From Alopecurus myosuroides (Eukaryota; Streptophyta; Magnoliopsida; Poales; Poaceae), in contig CM054062.1 in assembly GCA_028641055.1 (NCBI GenBank), forward strand, positions 10,381,638 to 10,445,637: a stretch of 64,000 nucleotides of DNA. Reading direction: 5' to 3'. Made by a program: the position numbers and the translations under genes. This document shows, one piece after another, positions 21,806 to 32,179 of the stretch. Below the pieces are notes generated by a model that worked only from the letters and a program-made list of their open reading frames with translations, ran no database searches and was not told the DNA's origin. The first letter of the stretch is position 1; every line of letters starts with the position of its first letter.

Positions 21806-23543
21806 GAGCATCTCCACCGACACCATCAAATTGTGTCCAGCACCCCCCCCCCCAAATTGAACCCCTTTGGGGGGCGCCGGACCGGTGTCCGCGATTTTGG
21901 TGGGCGGGGGCCACAGCGACGCCCCCCAACCGTCGATCAGAATTTCTAGGGTATAAACGCAAACACCTCGTGGACGCCTAAACCGGCGATTTAAATTTGC
22001 AATTTCATTCAAATTTAGAAATATTTTACATAAATTGAATAAAATTGCAAATGCGGCGCCGTCGAAGTCGTCGATGTCGTCGTCGTCGCTAGCGTCGAGC
22101 ACGACAACTTTCCCCTGGGAGGAGGCGATGGCGTGGCTGGAGGAGGAGTTGGTGTGGCTGGAGGAGGGGGCGTAGCGAGCGCTCCTGGAGGTGGCCGTGG
22201 TCACGCTGCTGCACACGCCGCGGCTGCCGGATGCATCCACCGCGGTGGACTGTATCTCTGCAGCCAACCCGGCGACTCCTACTCCAGCGTGGCCACCGAC
22301 CTGACCATGGCAGCGAGGAGACCGGGGCAGTCGCCGTCCATCGGGTCGCGTAACGGCGACGGGAGGCTGTACACCGCCTCGTCGAACTGCGGCTCCTCCT
22401 TGACCCGCGGCTCCTTCTTGATGGTGGAGCGCGGCTGCGGCTCCGGGCGCCGTTGGCGGAGGAAAAGGCGTCCCCTAGGTGGAGAGAGCTGGCGGGGAGG
22501 AGTGCGGCAGCGCCCACCGTCGCGGATGACGATGCATGGGGCTCCCCGGCTCTGCCTCTGCTCGATGGGGACGCGTCGCGGCGGCGGCAGCGGCAATAGC
22601 CGGAGCGGGAGGACGTTCCCCGTCGCGGCGTGCTGCCTCGCGGCTTCGATCGTGCTGGCCACGGTGTGGCCAGTCCGATCCCACCAGCGGCGGCGCCCGA
22701 CGGCGTTCCATCGCGACAGGAGGACGTCTGGGCCGTCGACGATGTTGATGACGGCCTGCCGCTCCTCCTCGAAGAGGTTGATCCAGCGCCCCCAGTTGTG
22801 CCGGTCGTCGTCGTTCTCGCAGAGGCGGCGCTCTGTCGGCGTCATCCAGCTGCGACCTCTGGTGATGTAGCGGCGGACTTGCTCCGCCGATCGAGGGACC
22901 GGTGGGATGACGAGGCCGCCGTCGGAGACGTGCCACTCCTTCGAGATGCGGTAGAGCTCCCACGCGCCCTCCGTGTTGATGGTGCGCCCGCTCGTCAGGT
23001 TGGTGTCGGAGACCTCCCAGGTGTTGGCCATGGCGCTGGCGTAGAAGGCGAGGGGGAGGGGAGACGATGTGCACGACGAGGGAGAGGGAAGGCAATGTGC
23101 ACGGCGAGGCTGGAGGAGGCGCCTTTTATCCTATGGGGAGGACGACAATGCCGTAAATGCCTCGCGTGGGGAAGGCGCAACATCAGCACCGGAAGCATCG
23201 CGTCATGTCGCCGGTGTAACTCGCTGGCGTGCTGCAGGCCAGCGTCCTGTCGCATTGGGAACTGGCGAGCGGTATTAATGCGCACCGGCCTCCTGCACGA
23301 CGCCTTAACTCACGCCGGGGGCGGTTTGTGTCGCTGACGGGCGGGGCCGCATGTCCGGTGGGGTGACCGGACAATGTCCGGCGCCCCCAGGCAGGCCCCC
23401 AAGTTTGGCGTGTGGGCTAGGGGGACCGGACAGAAACTTGGCGGGTGGACACCATTAGGGGGTGCCGCTGCGGCGGGTTTTTTTGGTTCGGTCCCCCATT
23501 GGGCCTTTGGGCGTGCGTTTGGGGGGTGCCGATGGAGATGCTC
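21806..23543. mobile_element. PIF/Harbinger-type DNA element (1738 bp)
   Basis: Terminal inverted repeats are GAGCATCTCCACCGACACC on the left and, as the complement of the right end, GAGCATCTCCATCGGCACC (17 of 19 identical). The flanking triplet TTA is duplicated at 21803-21805 and 23544-23546, as expected for Harbinger. No DDE transposase is present, so the element is non-autonomous. It is GC-rich inside and carries one ORF on the minus strand. Confidence 0.85.
22279..23031 (-). CDS. Hypothetical protein carried by the Harbinger-type element
   Basis: The ORF starts MANTWEVSDTNLTSGRTINT and is of a kind common in annotated grass genomes inside such elements. It has a Trp/Arg-rich middle (WGRWINLFEEER, RRRWWDRTG) and a Pro/Arg-rich end with EEP repeats that recall SUMO-type sites (IKKEPRVKEEP). 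The frame stops at 22279. A second minus frame just beyond (22267-22030) ends in an acidic stretch (DASDDDDIDDFDG), which may be the original C-terminus after a frame change. I recognise no catalytic motif, and the function is unknown. Confidence 0.6.
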   Translation of the reverse strand: MANTWEVSDTNLTSGRTINTEGAWELYRISKEWHVSDGGLVIPPVPRSAEQVRRYITRGRSWMTPTERRLCENDDDRHNWGRWINLFEEERQAVINIVDGPDVLLSRWNAVGRRRWWDRTGHTVASTIEAARQHAATGNVLPLRLLPLPPPRRVPIEQRQSRGAPCIVIRDGGRCRTPPRQLSPPRGRLFLRQRRPEPQPRSTIKKEPRVKEEPQFDEAVYSLPSPLRDPMDGDCPGLLAAMVRSVATLE

Positions 23544-23546
23544 TTA

Positions 23547-23634
23547 GAGCATCTTTAATAGATGGTGTAGAATAGCAGCCCAAAAAATGCTTGATGTGAA
23601 TTATACATCATAAAAAACGTGGTTTTTACAACAT
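23547..23634 (+). mobile_element. Fragment of a second Harbinger-like terminus
   Basis: Right after the TTA duplication the sequence reads GAGCATCTTTAATAGATGG, again a Harbinger-type terminus. It is cut off by the copia LTR at 23635. The first element thus seems to have landed in the target triplet of another. Confidence 0.45.
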
Positions 23635-23844
23635 TGAAAGTGTCTAATTCCAACAACTGGTGCATTATTCCGCTTTGATAATTAATGACAACACAACTTA
23701 AGGACTAACAATTGATTAAGTATATGTAGGGTCCATTTGTAACACTCGTGAAGTGTCCGGTATTCCCTATACATTCCTTAGGGGCGTCACGATGAATCTT
23801 CAAAGGAAAAGAGCTCTCAAGACCAACCCTGGGAAACACTTTTT

Positions 23845-24150
23845 CCAGGTGGCGGTAGTACCGGTGAAACCACCGGTAGTACCGCCCCCTGGTGTTTCCA
23901 GGCACAGCCCCAGGCCTTCGGGTAGAATATGGCGGAACCTGCATCGGAGGTCACCGGTGGGCGGAACCTCTGGTGTTCCCACTGGTACCTCCGCTCCCTC
24001 AACATGCCTACAACAGGCAGATTGCCACTGGTGGAGCTACCGGTGGTGGTTCCGCTAAAAACACGTTCGGGTGCGTCATCGCGGAGGCCAGAGGGGAACC
24101 CACCTGTAGTATCGGTGGGCGGTACCTCCGTTCCAACCACCGGTACCTGC
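23845..24150 (+). repeat. Palindromic CCGGTAGTACCG-type word cluster in copia A U3
   Basis: Variants of ACCGGTGG, CCGGTAGTACCG and GGTACCTCC recur many times, several forming near-perfect inverted repeats (GGCGGTAGTACCGGTG facing CACCGGTAGTACCGCC). The same cluster occurs in the 3' LTR (about 51200-51640) and upstream of the env-like gene (31488-31660). Confidence 0.8.
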
Positions 24151-24241
24151 GGACCAGAAGAATCAGGGAGCCGCGCGGGTTCCAACTGGGAAGACCACCG
24201 ATACCTCCGGTGCTGCGTGGATCTGTCCAACGGCCAGATTT

Positions 24242-24269
24242 GGGGAAGGGGTATTTAAAGCCCTTCCCC
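24242..24269 (+). promoter_or_regulatory. Copia A TATA box inside a 9-bp inverted repeat
   Basis: GGGGAAGGG and its exact complement CCCTTCCCC flank GTATTTAAAG. The TATA-like TATTTAAA is at 24252-24259. In the 3' LTR (about 51679-51706) the same structure has one mismatch. Confidence 0.7.
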
Positions 24270-24971
24270 TACCTCTTAAATGTTAAGCTTCACTCTCTCT
24301 CTCTCTCTCTTAGCCATTAATGCGAGCTTCAACCTCCTAGATCTCCCTCTCCTACCACCCAATCACTCCATAACTTTGTGGAGAGCTAGAGAGACCTAGA
24401 TCCATGATTCCACCAAAGGAATTGAAAATCCATCCACCACATCCTAGTAGATCTAGAATCCTACTTGAGGCCTAGAAACCTTAGTAGATCTCGTGCTTGG
24501 ATCTTCCACCTTGTTGCAAAGAAATTTTGGATTGTTTGAGAGCCTCCATCCATCTTGTGGAGTGTCCTCAACCTTGTGTAAAGGTTTGGTCAACGCCTTC
24601 AAGTCGACCTCATAGTGGAAACGAGAATCTCCCTCATTGGAGAAGCTCAAGGAGAATAAGGTGTGCACATCCGTGCTACTGAGGTGTGCCTAGGTGGCTC
24701 CCCACCTCTCCAACGTAGACGTACTTCTCTTTGATAAATAACTACGGGAAACATATGCTTGTCTCCTTGTTTACACTTGTGGTTTATCTTGTTACCTTTC
24801 GTTTTACTTCCATTGTGTAACATATCTTGTATCACATATGTTGCGCACCTAGATACACATCTAGAGAACCTTGTATTACTTGTTTAGCCCAAACTAAAAA
24901 GGAAAAGAAGAAAAATTGGTAGTCAACCTATTCACCCCCCTCCCCTCTAGTTGACCATAGTGCACTTTCAA

Positions 24972-24985
24972 TTAGTATCAGAGCC
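24972..24985 (+). other. Copia A primer binding site
   Basis: TTAGTATCAGAGCC follows the LTR by one base. Copia elements normally have TGGTATCAGAGCC here, complementary to initiator-methionine tRNA. One base near the 5' side is changed. Confidence 0.85.
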
Positions 24986-25022
24986 TCAGCTCTTACTAAG
25001 GGCTTAACCGCCTAAGAGTGTA

Positions 25023-27651
25023 ATGGTCAATGAAAGTGAGCCCGACGCTTCTAATGCGGGAATCGACAAAATGATAGACACCATAACTAACCTACAAGAA
25101 ACGGTTGGAACTATCCAAGCCGAATTGTCCAAGGTTAGCTCTAGTGTTGGTTCGGAGGTTTCTAGCATAAACAAGATGTTGGAGGCCATGATGGGGAAAA
25201 TCAAGGAGTCCGAGGAACTTCCCTCCACGGCCGATGATGTTAGCTCGGATTATGATTTCATTTAGTACATCACCAAAATGGAGGCTAACATTGCTCTAGC
25301 CAAGGCAAAAGCCGATAAAAAGGCTAAGAGCGGGGAAAGTTCCGAAGGCTCCAAGTCTCAACCGGCTAATGGTTCGGGGCCTAACTCAAGAGTTCCACCA
25401 CCTTCCAATTATAACTATATTCATCCCATTGCTACTATGCCACACATTTTAAATGTTGGACTTCCTCCCGTGCTTAATACTAATGAATTTTCTTCTTGGA
25501 AGTTCGATATGGAGTCTCATATTTCCGGATCTTGCCCCGCCTTGTGGAGAAGTGTTCTACATGGATTCCATACTCATGGTGCAAGCAACTTGACTCCAAG
25601 GGAGGACATTGAATTTCAACTAAACAAGACCGCTCTTGTCACTATCCAAAAGGCCCTCCCAAGGGAACATCTAGAACACATCCGCGACATCAAGACCGCC
25701 AAGGAGGATTGGGATAAACTTGACACCTTGTTCCAAGAAAATGCTAGCATCCAATCCTCCAAGTATGATGTGGCAATTGACAAGTCCGAGAACTTCGTCA
25801 TGCTAGAAGATGAGAGTCTCGAGGAGCTATATCGAAGAGTTGTCACCCTTGCCAACCAATTGAGGGACTTTGGGAAAGAGGAAATCTCCGACGAGTGGAT
25901 GAAGAGGAAGTTTTTCAAGGCTATAACTCCTTTTGAGAAGAACCTATCCACTAGCATCCGAACAAGAGCGGACTACAATTAACTCAAATCCATTGGCGTT
26001 CTTAGTGAGTTCATAACCATATCATTATCTCACAAGAGTGCGGATGATGCTCTCGGCCGCTCTAGAGGAATGGGGAAGTCCCCCAACCTCGCCTTGAAGT
26101 CTAAGGCGATTGCTCAGATAGAAGAAGTTGATGAGGATGATGATGATGAAGAGGGATATGAAGACACATACAAGGGTGCTCACAAGTGTATTGCTCTTTC
26201 CATGCACGACCATTGGAAGAGATAGGAGGCTCATAAGGTCGGTGCTCCTAGACCGCTCACAAGAATAAGGAGAGTGGCCAAGGACATGCTATAATTGTGG
26301 AAGTGAAAATCACTTTGTCAAAGAGTGTCCTTTTGAGCCAAGGGAAGAGAATGAAGGCAAGCTTATTCGGAAGGAGAAGACCAAAGCTCCACAAAACAAG
26401 AACCTTGCTAGAAGAGTCCCAAGGGCTCTATATGTTCAAGAAGGGCCCGTATTGGAAACATACTATTCCGGAGACGAAGGAGAAGATTAAGCCGTAGGTG
26501 TGGCCCACATCGCCATAGCTACGTCTTCCTCTTCATCGGTCTCTCTATTCAAATCCCCCAATGAGAAGGCATCGATACGACCTACATGTCTGATGGAAAA
26601 AGCCACCGCGGTAATACCTTCCACCTCCAAGTCTATTGAAACTAGTCCTCCCTCATTATTGGATTGTGTTGAAAATATTGTTGATGATGAGGAGGAGGCC
26701 AAGAATCTAGGCTCTTGGTTGTCTAGTCTTGAAGGTGAAACCAAAGAAAAGGTAAAGTCCCTTTTGAGGCAACTTGATGATGCTAACTATCTTATAGATG
26801 ACAAGGAAGAGATCATCATGACCTTGGAGAGTTACAGTGGTGGCCATGAGAACAATGAAAAGGATCTTGTAGAAGCTCTTGAGAATGAAAGATCCATGAG
26901 AGCTTCTCTTGAGAAGAGACTATCTAGTCTAGAAGATACCTATGCTATTAGTGTTTCCAAACTTAGGAAGTATAATGAAAAATCTCTTGATCTAACTAAA
27001 ACTTTTGAAGAAAAAGAGCTAAAGCTAGGAATGGATCATGAGAGACTTTTTGAGCGTTATGTAAAACTAGAAAAGGAGTTCACGTCTCTTAAAGAATTTC
27101 ATGACAAACTCACCATGTCTTGGAATAAGCTTATAGCTCAACAATCTAATAAGCAAGTGATACCTTCCTCTAATAGAATTGTTATCATGCCCACCTCTTG
27201 TACTACTACTAACATTGTAGGAAGATAGAAAATTCTCAATGATGCCATAAGCTCTCAAGGAGCTAAGAAAGGGAAGGAAGGGCTTGGCTTTGTTGCCAAG
27301 TCAAAGAAGAAGACCAAGAATGTCAAATCTTCTTACCAAAATATTGTCTTTGTGAAGGAGGGAGAGGTGACCAAGGAGAAGGAGACCAACACCATTGTGG
27401 GTGGTGAAACCTCTAGGGGGAGAATCACTCACAATGACTTTGCCGGAAAATATAACCCCTCTTATGTTCTTATGAAATCTAGAGATGGTCATTTTTATGC
27501 TAAATACATTGGTACTTCTTATGGTGGTGATTATAATTGGACTATTTGGGTTCCGAAGAGACTTGTTACTAACAAAAGAGGACCCATTGAAGGGTGGGTA
27601 CCTAAATCAAGAAATTTATCTCTTGTAGGGGAGTGCTTTCGGGTCAGGTAG
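25023..27651 (+). pseudogene. gag: Copia A gag with long coiled-coil extension (degenerate)
   Basis: The frame starts MVNESEPDASN and is broken by stops near 25265, 25981 and 26225 and by frame changes. A copia-type gag core lies at about 25440-25980 (FSSWKFDMESHISGS, LEELYRRVVTLANQLRDFG). A zinc knuckle, CYNCGSENHFVKEC (CX2CX4HX4C), is at 26287-26328 and would bind RNA. From 26500 to 27228 a charged coiled-coil segment follows (LENERSMRASLEKRL), and a further piece ends at 27651. The long gag extension is typical of SIRE-lineage elements. Confidence 0.85.
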
Positions 27652-27902
27652 ATGGACAGGGGATAGTGGTGCATCCCAACATATGGCCGGAAGCAGTGAC
27701 ACAATGAGAAATCTTGAACCTCCATCACCATAACTCAATTGCATCACATTGGTGACAATTCCGAGCATAAGGTATTAGGACGAGGCAAGTTGTCTATCTC
27801 AAATGATTTATCAATTGAGAGTGTTCTCCTTGTTGAGCCCCTTGGTTATAACTTCTTCAACTTGCAAATTGTGGGTTTACCTCATTCTTCAATAAAGAGA
27901 AT
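27652..27902 (+). pseudogene. Copia A protease (fragmentary)
   Basis: The active-site region reads GDSGASQHMAG near 27660-27695, the DSGA motif of copia aspartic proteases. The frame changes just before it, and stops follow. Only the N-terminal half is readable before the integrase part resumes at about 27903. Confidence 0.7.
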
Positions 27903-29336
27903 GTGATTGTCACTTGGGAAACAACTCTTAAAGTATCCTTTATTGGGTTTGTCGAGAACGACATGTATGTAGTGGACTTCTCTAAAGGAGACACGTGTTC
28001 CGCGACATGCCTAATGGCTAAAGTTGATGCGGGTTGGATTTGGCACCGCCAGCTAGCCCACACCAATATGAGGATGTTGCATGACCTTCAAAGTGGCAAT
28101 CATGTTCTAGGACTAACCAAGGCTAAGTTTTTTAAATATCGTGTTTGTAGATCTTGTGCCTTTGGGAAGCAACATGGAGAAATCCACCCAACCAAGACTA
28201 CCATCTCCACCACAAGAATTCTCGAGCTAATTCATTTGGATCTCTTTGGTCCACTCTCCTATGATAGTCTCAGAGGAAAGAAGTATTGCTTGGTGATAGT
28301 GGATGACTATTCAAGATATTGTTGGGTGTATTTCTTCAAGAGGAAGAGTGAGACTCAAAAGAGAGTCATCGAGTTCATCACTTTAGTTGAGCGCCAACAT
28401 AATGCTTCCATATTGGCCACCGGGAGTGATAATGGCTAGGAGTTCAAGAACTATACCGTTGAGGGTTTTCTTAGTGAAGAGGGCATTGCTCATCAATATT
28501 CCACTCACTATACCCCTCAACAAAATGGTGTAGCAGAAAGGAAGAACCACACTTTGATGGATGAAGCTAGGACAATTATTGCGGAGTTTTCTTCTCCTTA
28601 TAACTTTTGGGCCGAAGCCGTCTCCACCACTTGTCATGCTACCAACCGGTTATATCTCTGCAAGATCTTGAAGAAGACTCCTTGTGAGATTCTCACGAGC
28701 AAGAAGCCGTACGTATCTTACTTCAAAGTCTTTGGTTGCAAGTGCTTCATTCTCAAGAAAGATAAATGTTTGTCAAAGTTTGAGACAAAATCTTATGAGG
28801 GTATCTTTGTTGGCTATGCCACAAATGCTCACGCGTTTAGAGTCTACAACAAGTCCATCAGACAAGTTGAAGAATCTATAGACATGGTGTTTGATGAGGA
28901 TAACGGCTCCCAAGGGGGGCGTATAGATCATGGTGTTGTAGGAGATGCAATTCCTCCCATTGTAATAAGAAGAATGGGGATTGGTGAAATAATCCCCATT
29001 GGGGGTTACTGGATGACGGAGGGAGAAGGATTATGCCCCACTCAAGTGGATCCATTGACTACACCCATTGATACACAAGCTACCCAACAAGATGCACTAA
29101 GCCCTCAAGCTAATGATCAAGGTCAAGCAAGTGATCAAGGCCAAGCTAATGATCAAGGTAAAGCAAGTGAACAAGGCCAAGCTACTCATCAAGGTCAAGA
29201 TCAAGGTCCTATCATTGTTGAGAGAGCTAAACCTAGTGGTGATCCTTCACCCATTGATGATCAAGGCCAAGATGAAGATGGACATGACTTTGATGAAGAA
29301 GGTTATTCTCAAGCAATATCCAAGGAATATTTGTAG
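27903..29336 (+). pseudogene. Copia A integrase (stop at 28438)
   Basis: The pre-integrase zinc finger has WHRQLAHTN and CRSCAFGKQ. The catalytic core has D in LIHLDLFGPL, D in the SDNG motif (about 28428) and E in PQQNGVAERKN. A TAG at 28436-28438 interrupts the frame within the core, and similarity continues straight after. The C-terminal part includes the GYATNAHAFRVYN motif and a repetitive linker at 29107-29215 made of 18-bp units coding for DQGQA-type residues. The frame ends in TAG at 29334-29336. Confidence 0.9.
29107..29215 (+). repeat. 18-bp coding repeat in the integrase-RT linker
   Basis: About five copies of a unit like GATCAAGGTCAAGCAAGT encode a six-residue repeat (DQGQAS). 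This low-complexity hinge separates integrase from RT. Confidence 0.85.
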
Positions 29337-29339
29337 GAG

Positions 29340-30291
29340 ATGCTAGCTCGTAGAGCAAAGAGAAGGATAGAAAATATTGAACATGCGGTTCACACGGAGG
29401 ACAAGAATCTTGGCCAAGTTCGTGGAAGGGTTGTCACTAGGAGGCAATTGGCGGATTTTAGCAAGGCTCATGCTTTTGTCTCTTTCATTGAGCCTAAGAA
29501 AGTCTATGAAGCTCTCGAGGATCAAGATTGGCTTGAAGCCATGCATGATGAACTCAACAACTTTGAGCGCAACAAGGTTTGGAAGTTAGTAACAAGACCC
29601 ATGGATTGCAAGAATGTTATTGGCACCAAATGGGTGTTCAAGAACAAGAAAGACAAATATGGTATCGTAATTCGCAACAAGGCAAGATTGGTGGCTCAAG
29701 GGTTTTCTCAAGTCGAAGGTGTTGATTTTTGGTGAAACCTTTGCCCTTGTAGCTCGTCTTGAATCTATTCGCATCTTACTTGCTTATGCATATCATCATA
29801 GTTTCAAGCTACAAAAAATGGATGTTAAAAGTGCTTTCCTAAATGGTCCCATTAATGAGTTAGTATATGTCAAGCAACCTCCGGGTTTCAAGGATCCCAA
29901 CCACCCCAATTATGTCTATAAACTCGATAAGGCGCTCTATGGACTTAAACAAGCTCCACGTGTGTGGTACGAGCACCTTAAAGAGTTTTTAGTGGATCGT
30001 GGATTTAATGTTGGTCTAATCGACCCCACCCTGTTTACCAAGACGGTTGGAGGTGACTTGTTCGTATTCCAACTTTATGTTGATGGCATCATTTTTGGTT
30101 CTACTAACACTTTGTTCAATAAAGAGTTTTTCAAGCTTATGACCGATAGGTTTGAGATGTCTATGATGGGAGAATTGGAGTATTTCATTGGCTTTGAAGT
30201 GAATCAATATCATGAAGGAACCTTCATAAAAAATCCAAGTACATGCAAGAAATGCTCAAGAGATTCAATATGTATGATGCCAAGCCTATGA
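29340..30291 (+). pseudogene. Copia A reverse transcriptase with altered active site
   Basis: The RT starts in one frame (EAMHDELNNFERNKVWKLV, IGTKWVFKNKKD). It changes frame at about 29728-29735 and continues with GETFALVARLESIR and KMDVKSAFLNG. The catalytic box reads LYVDGIIFG: GGC at 30085-30087 places Gly where the second catalytic Asp of YVDD belongs. The copy is therefore catalytically dead as well as frameshifted. The last 15 or so residues of the open frame lie past another frame change near 30235. Confidence 0.92.
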
Positions 30292-31019
30292 AGGCTCCCA
30301 TGTCCACAACCCTTGACTTGAAACCCAATCCTAATGGTAAATAGGTAGATAAAAAGGTATACCGCTCCATGATTGGCTCTTTGCTTTACCTTTGTGCATC
30401 TAGACCGGATATCATGTATAGCATAGGTAAATGTGCAAGGTTTAAAGCCTCTCCGAGGCAAAGTCATTTGGAAGCGGTTAAACGAATCTTTCGAAATCTA
30501 TTTCATACCCCAAATTTTGGTCTTTGGTATCCCAAGGGTTAAAGTTTTCAGCTCATTGGGTATTCGGATGCGGATTATGCGGGAGAGAAGACGAATAGGA
30601 AGTCCACATCCGGGGTTTGCCAATCCTTGGTCGCTCCTTGGTGTGTTGGTCTTCCAAGAAGAAAAATTGCATTGCTCTCTCCACCATCAAGTCCACATGC
30701 GGCAAGTTGTTGTGCTCAATTTATTTGGATGAGGCAAACCTTGAAGGATTATCGTGTCAATTTCGACAAAGTGCCTCTTCTCTGTGATAATGAGAGTGCG
30801 ATCAAGATCGCCTACAACCCAGTTCTTCACTCCAAGACGAAGCACATTGAGATTTGTCATCACTTTATTAGGGATCATGTTGAGAAGGGTGATATTGATC
30901 TCTCATATGTTTCAACCAAGGGTCAACTCGCGGGTATTTTCATGAAGGCCCTTGATGAACCAAGATTTCGAGCTTTGAGGAATGAACTAAATGTCATTGA
31001 TTCGTCTAACTTCACTTGA
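30235..31019 (+). pseudogene. Copia A RNase H (fragmented)
   Basis: Pieces in changing frames read DKKVYRSMIGSLLYL, SRPDIMYSIGKCARF, GYSDADYAGEKTNRKSTSG, VPLLCDNESAIKIAYNPV and KTKHIEICHHFIRDHV. These are the ordered motifs of copia RNase H. Stops at about 30343 and 30540 and several frame changes interrupt it. The last part, 30627-31019, is open to the TGA that ends pol. Confidence 0.88.
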
Positions 31020-31784
31020 GACCTTGCATAAGTACATCCACTATACGTGTTATTAGGTTTGGATGTAGGCATGGACATATGGGGAGCGTCACTCAACTCA
31101 TGAGTGTACACTCCTCTTATTATGCGTAATCAATTCTTCATTGCATATCTAGTCATTTTGTGACTTATTGTGCTTAATTGTGAGTAGTACTTTTGGACCC
31201 AAGATACATCTTCGCGGTGCCAAAGTACACACTCAAACATGGTGGCTACGACTACCGACCTCCTACTTAAGGAGTTGGTTTCATTTGGCTCTTTCACGTG
31301 CATACTATTATCCCCCTTGGAAAATTGCGCAAGTTCGGATTTTTCCTCATTGCATATTGCGAAATTGCGTCTAATATTGCATCTCGTATGACTGTTACAT
31401 CTTTCCAACCCAAGCCCCCTTTCCCCAAAAGCACATTTCCTTCTTGATGCCCTCATTTTTCTGTTCTTGGCGCGCGAAAGTTGGGGTCAACGGAACCTCC
31501 GGTGAAACCACCGGTACTTCCATTGCGCCTGTACTACCGGTGCTCCACCGATACGGCCGCTTGTGCGAAATTTCCGCCCAACGTGTCTGTACCGTACTGC
31601 ATAGCGTATACAGGGAGCGGTACTTCCGGTGTTTCCATCGGTAGTACCGCTCGATGCGGTTTCGTGGGGATAACCCGGCCGAGCGGGGGAAAGGATCTTT
31701 AGATCTCATTTTCCCCCACTCGCCCTACCTTCTCCTCCCCACAACCGCCGCTGCCCCCACCATATCCGCCGCTGGGAAGAGCTT
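31020..31784 (+). other. Copia A spacer and leader of the env-like gene
   Basis: This is non-coding sequence after pol. At 31488-31660 it holds the palindromic words ACCGGTAC, TACTACCGG and GGTAGTACCGC that also fill the LTR U3. An AT-rich spot (ATCTTTAGATCTCATTTTC, about 31696-31714) follows, flanked by G-rich and C-rich runs as in the LTR promoter. Without the solo LTR insertion, the env-like start codon would lie roughly 70 bp downstream of 31784. Confidence 0.65.
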
Positions 31785-32179
31785 TGTAACATCCCAGTGT
31801 TTGGGAGGTTATATGGATCTAAATATAATTTGTGCATTTGCAAAGCATGCATCTAAAAGTACGGGAAATTTTGGCGCGAAAGTTTAAACAAATCAAAGTG
31901 ACCAAAGTTTCACTTGACATGATTAAATAGGTCTAGTTCATCTGGTCAGGACTACATTTGGAGTGATATTTATAACATATTATCTCTGCAAACTAAATAA
32001 TTGGATAATACAAACCATGATGGGTTATGATCAAACACAAACTCTCAACAACCTTAACCACAAGTCTATAAGTGACTTGGTATAATTCATTAGGTATCTA
32101 CAATCCAAAGAAGGGTGGGTACCCAAATCACACAACTGATAATCATACTTTCCCCAATGAGTAATACACAATGGAAACA

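Larger units (their letters stand above)
23635..24970 (+). repeat. Copia A 5' LTR (1336 bp)
   Basis: It begins TGAAAG and ends GTGCACTTTCA directly before the primer binding site. The first 50 bp differ from the 3' LTR (TGAAAGTGTCTAATTCC here, TGAAAGATCATCTTCCG there); the rest aligns well. U3 is rich in GGTAGTACCGG-type words. A CT microsatellite lies at about 24290-24311. Confidence 0.9.

Noticed and set aside
22133..22870. 245-codon + strand ORF in the Harbinger element
   Set aside because: It is the antisense shadow of the better-supported minus-strand ORF at 22279-23031.
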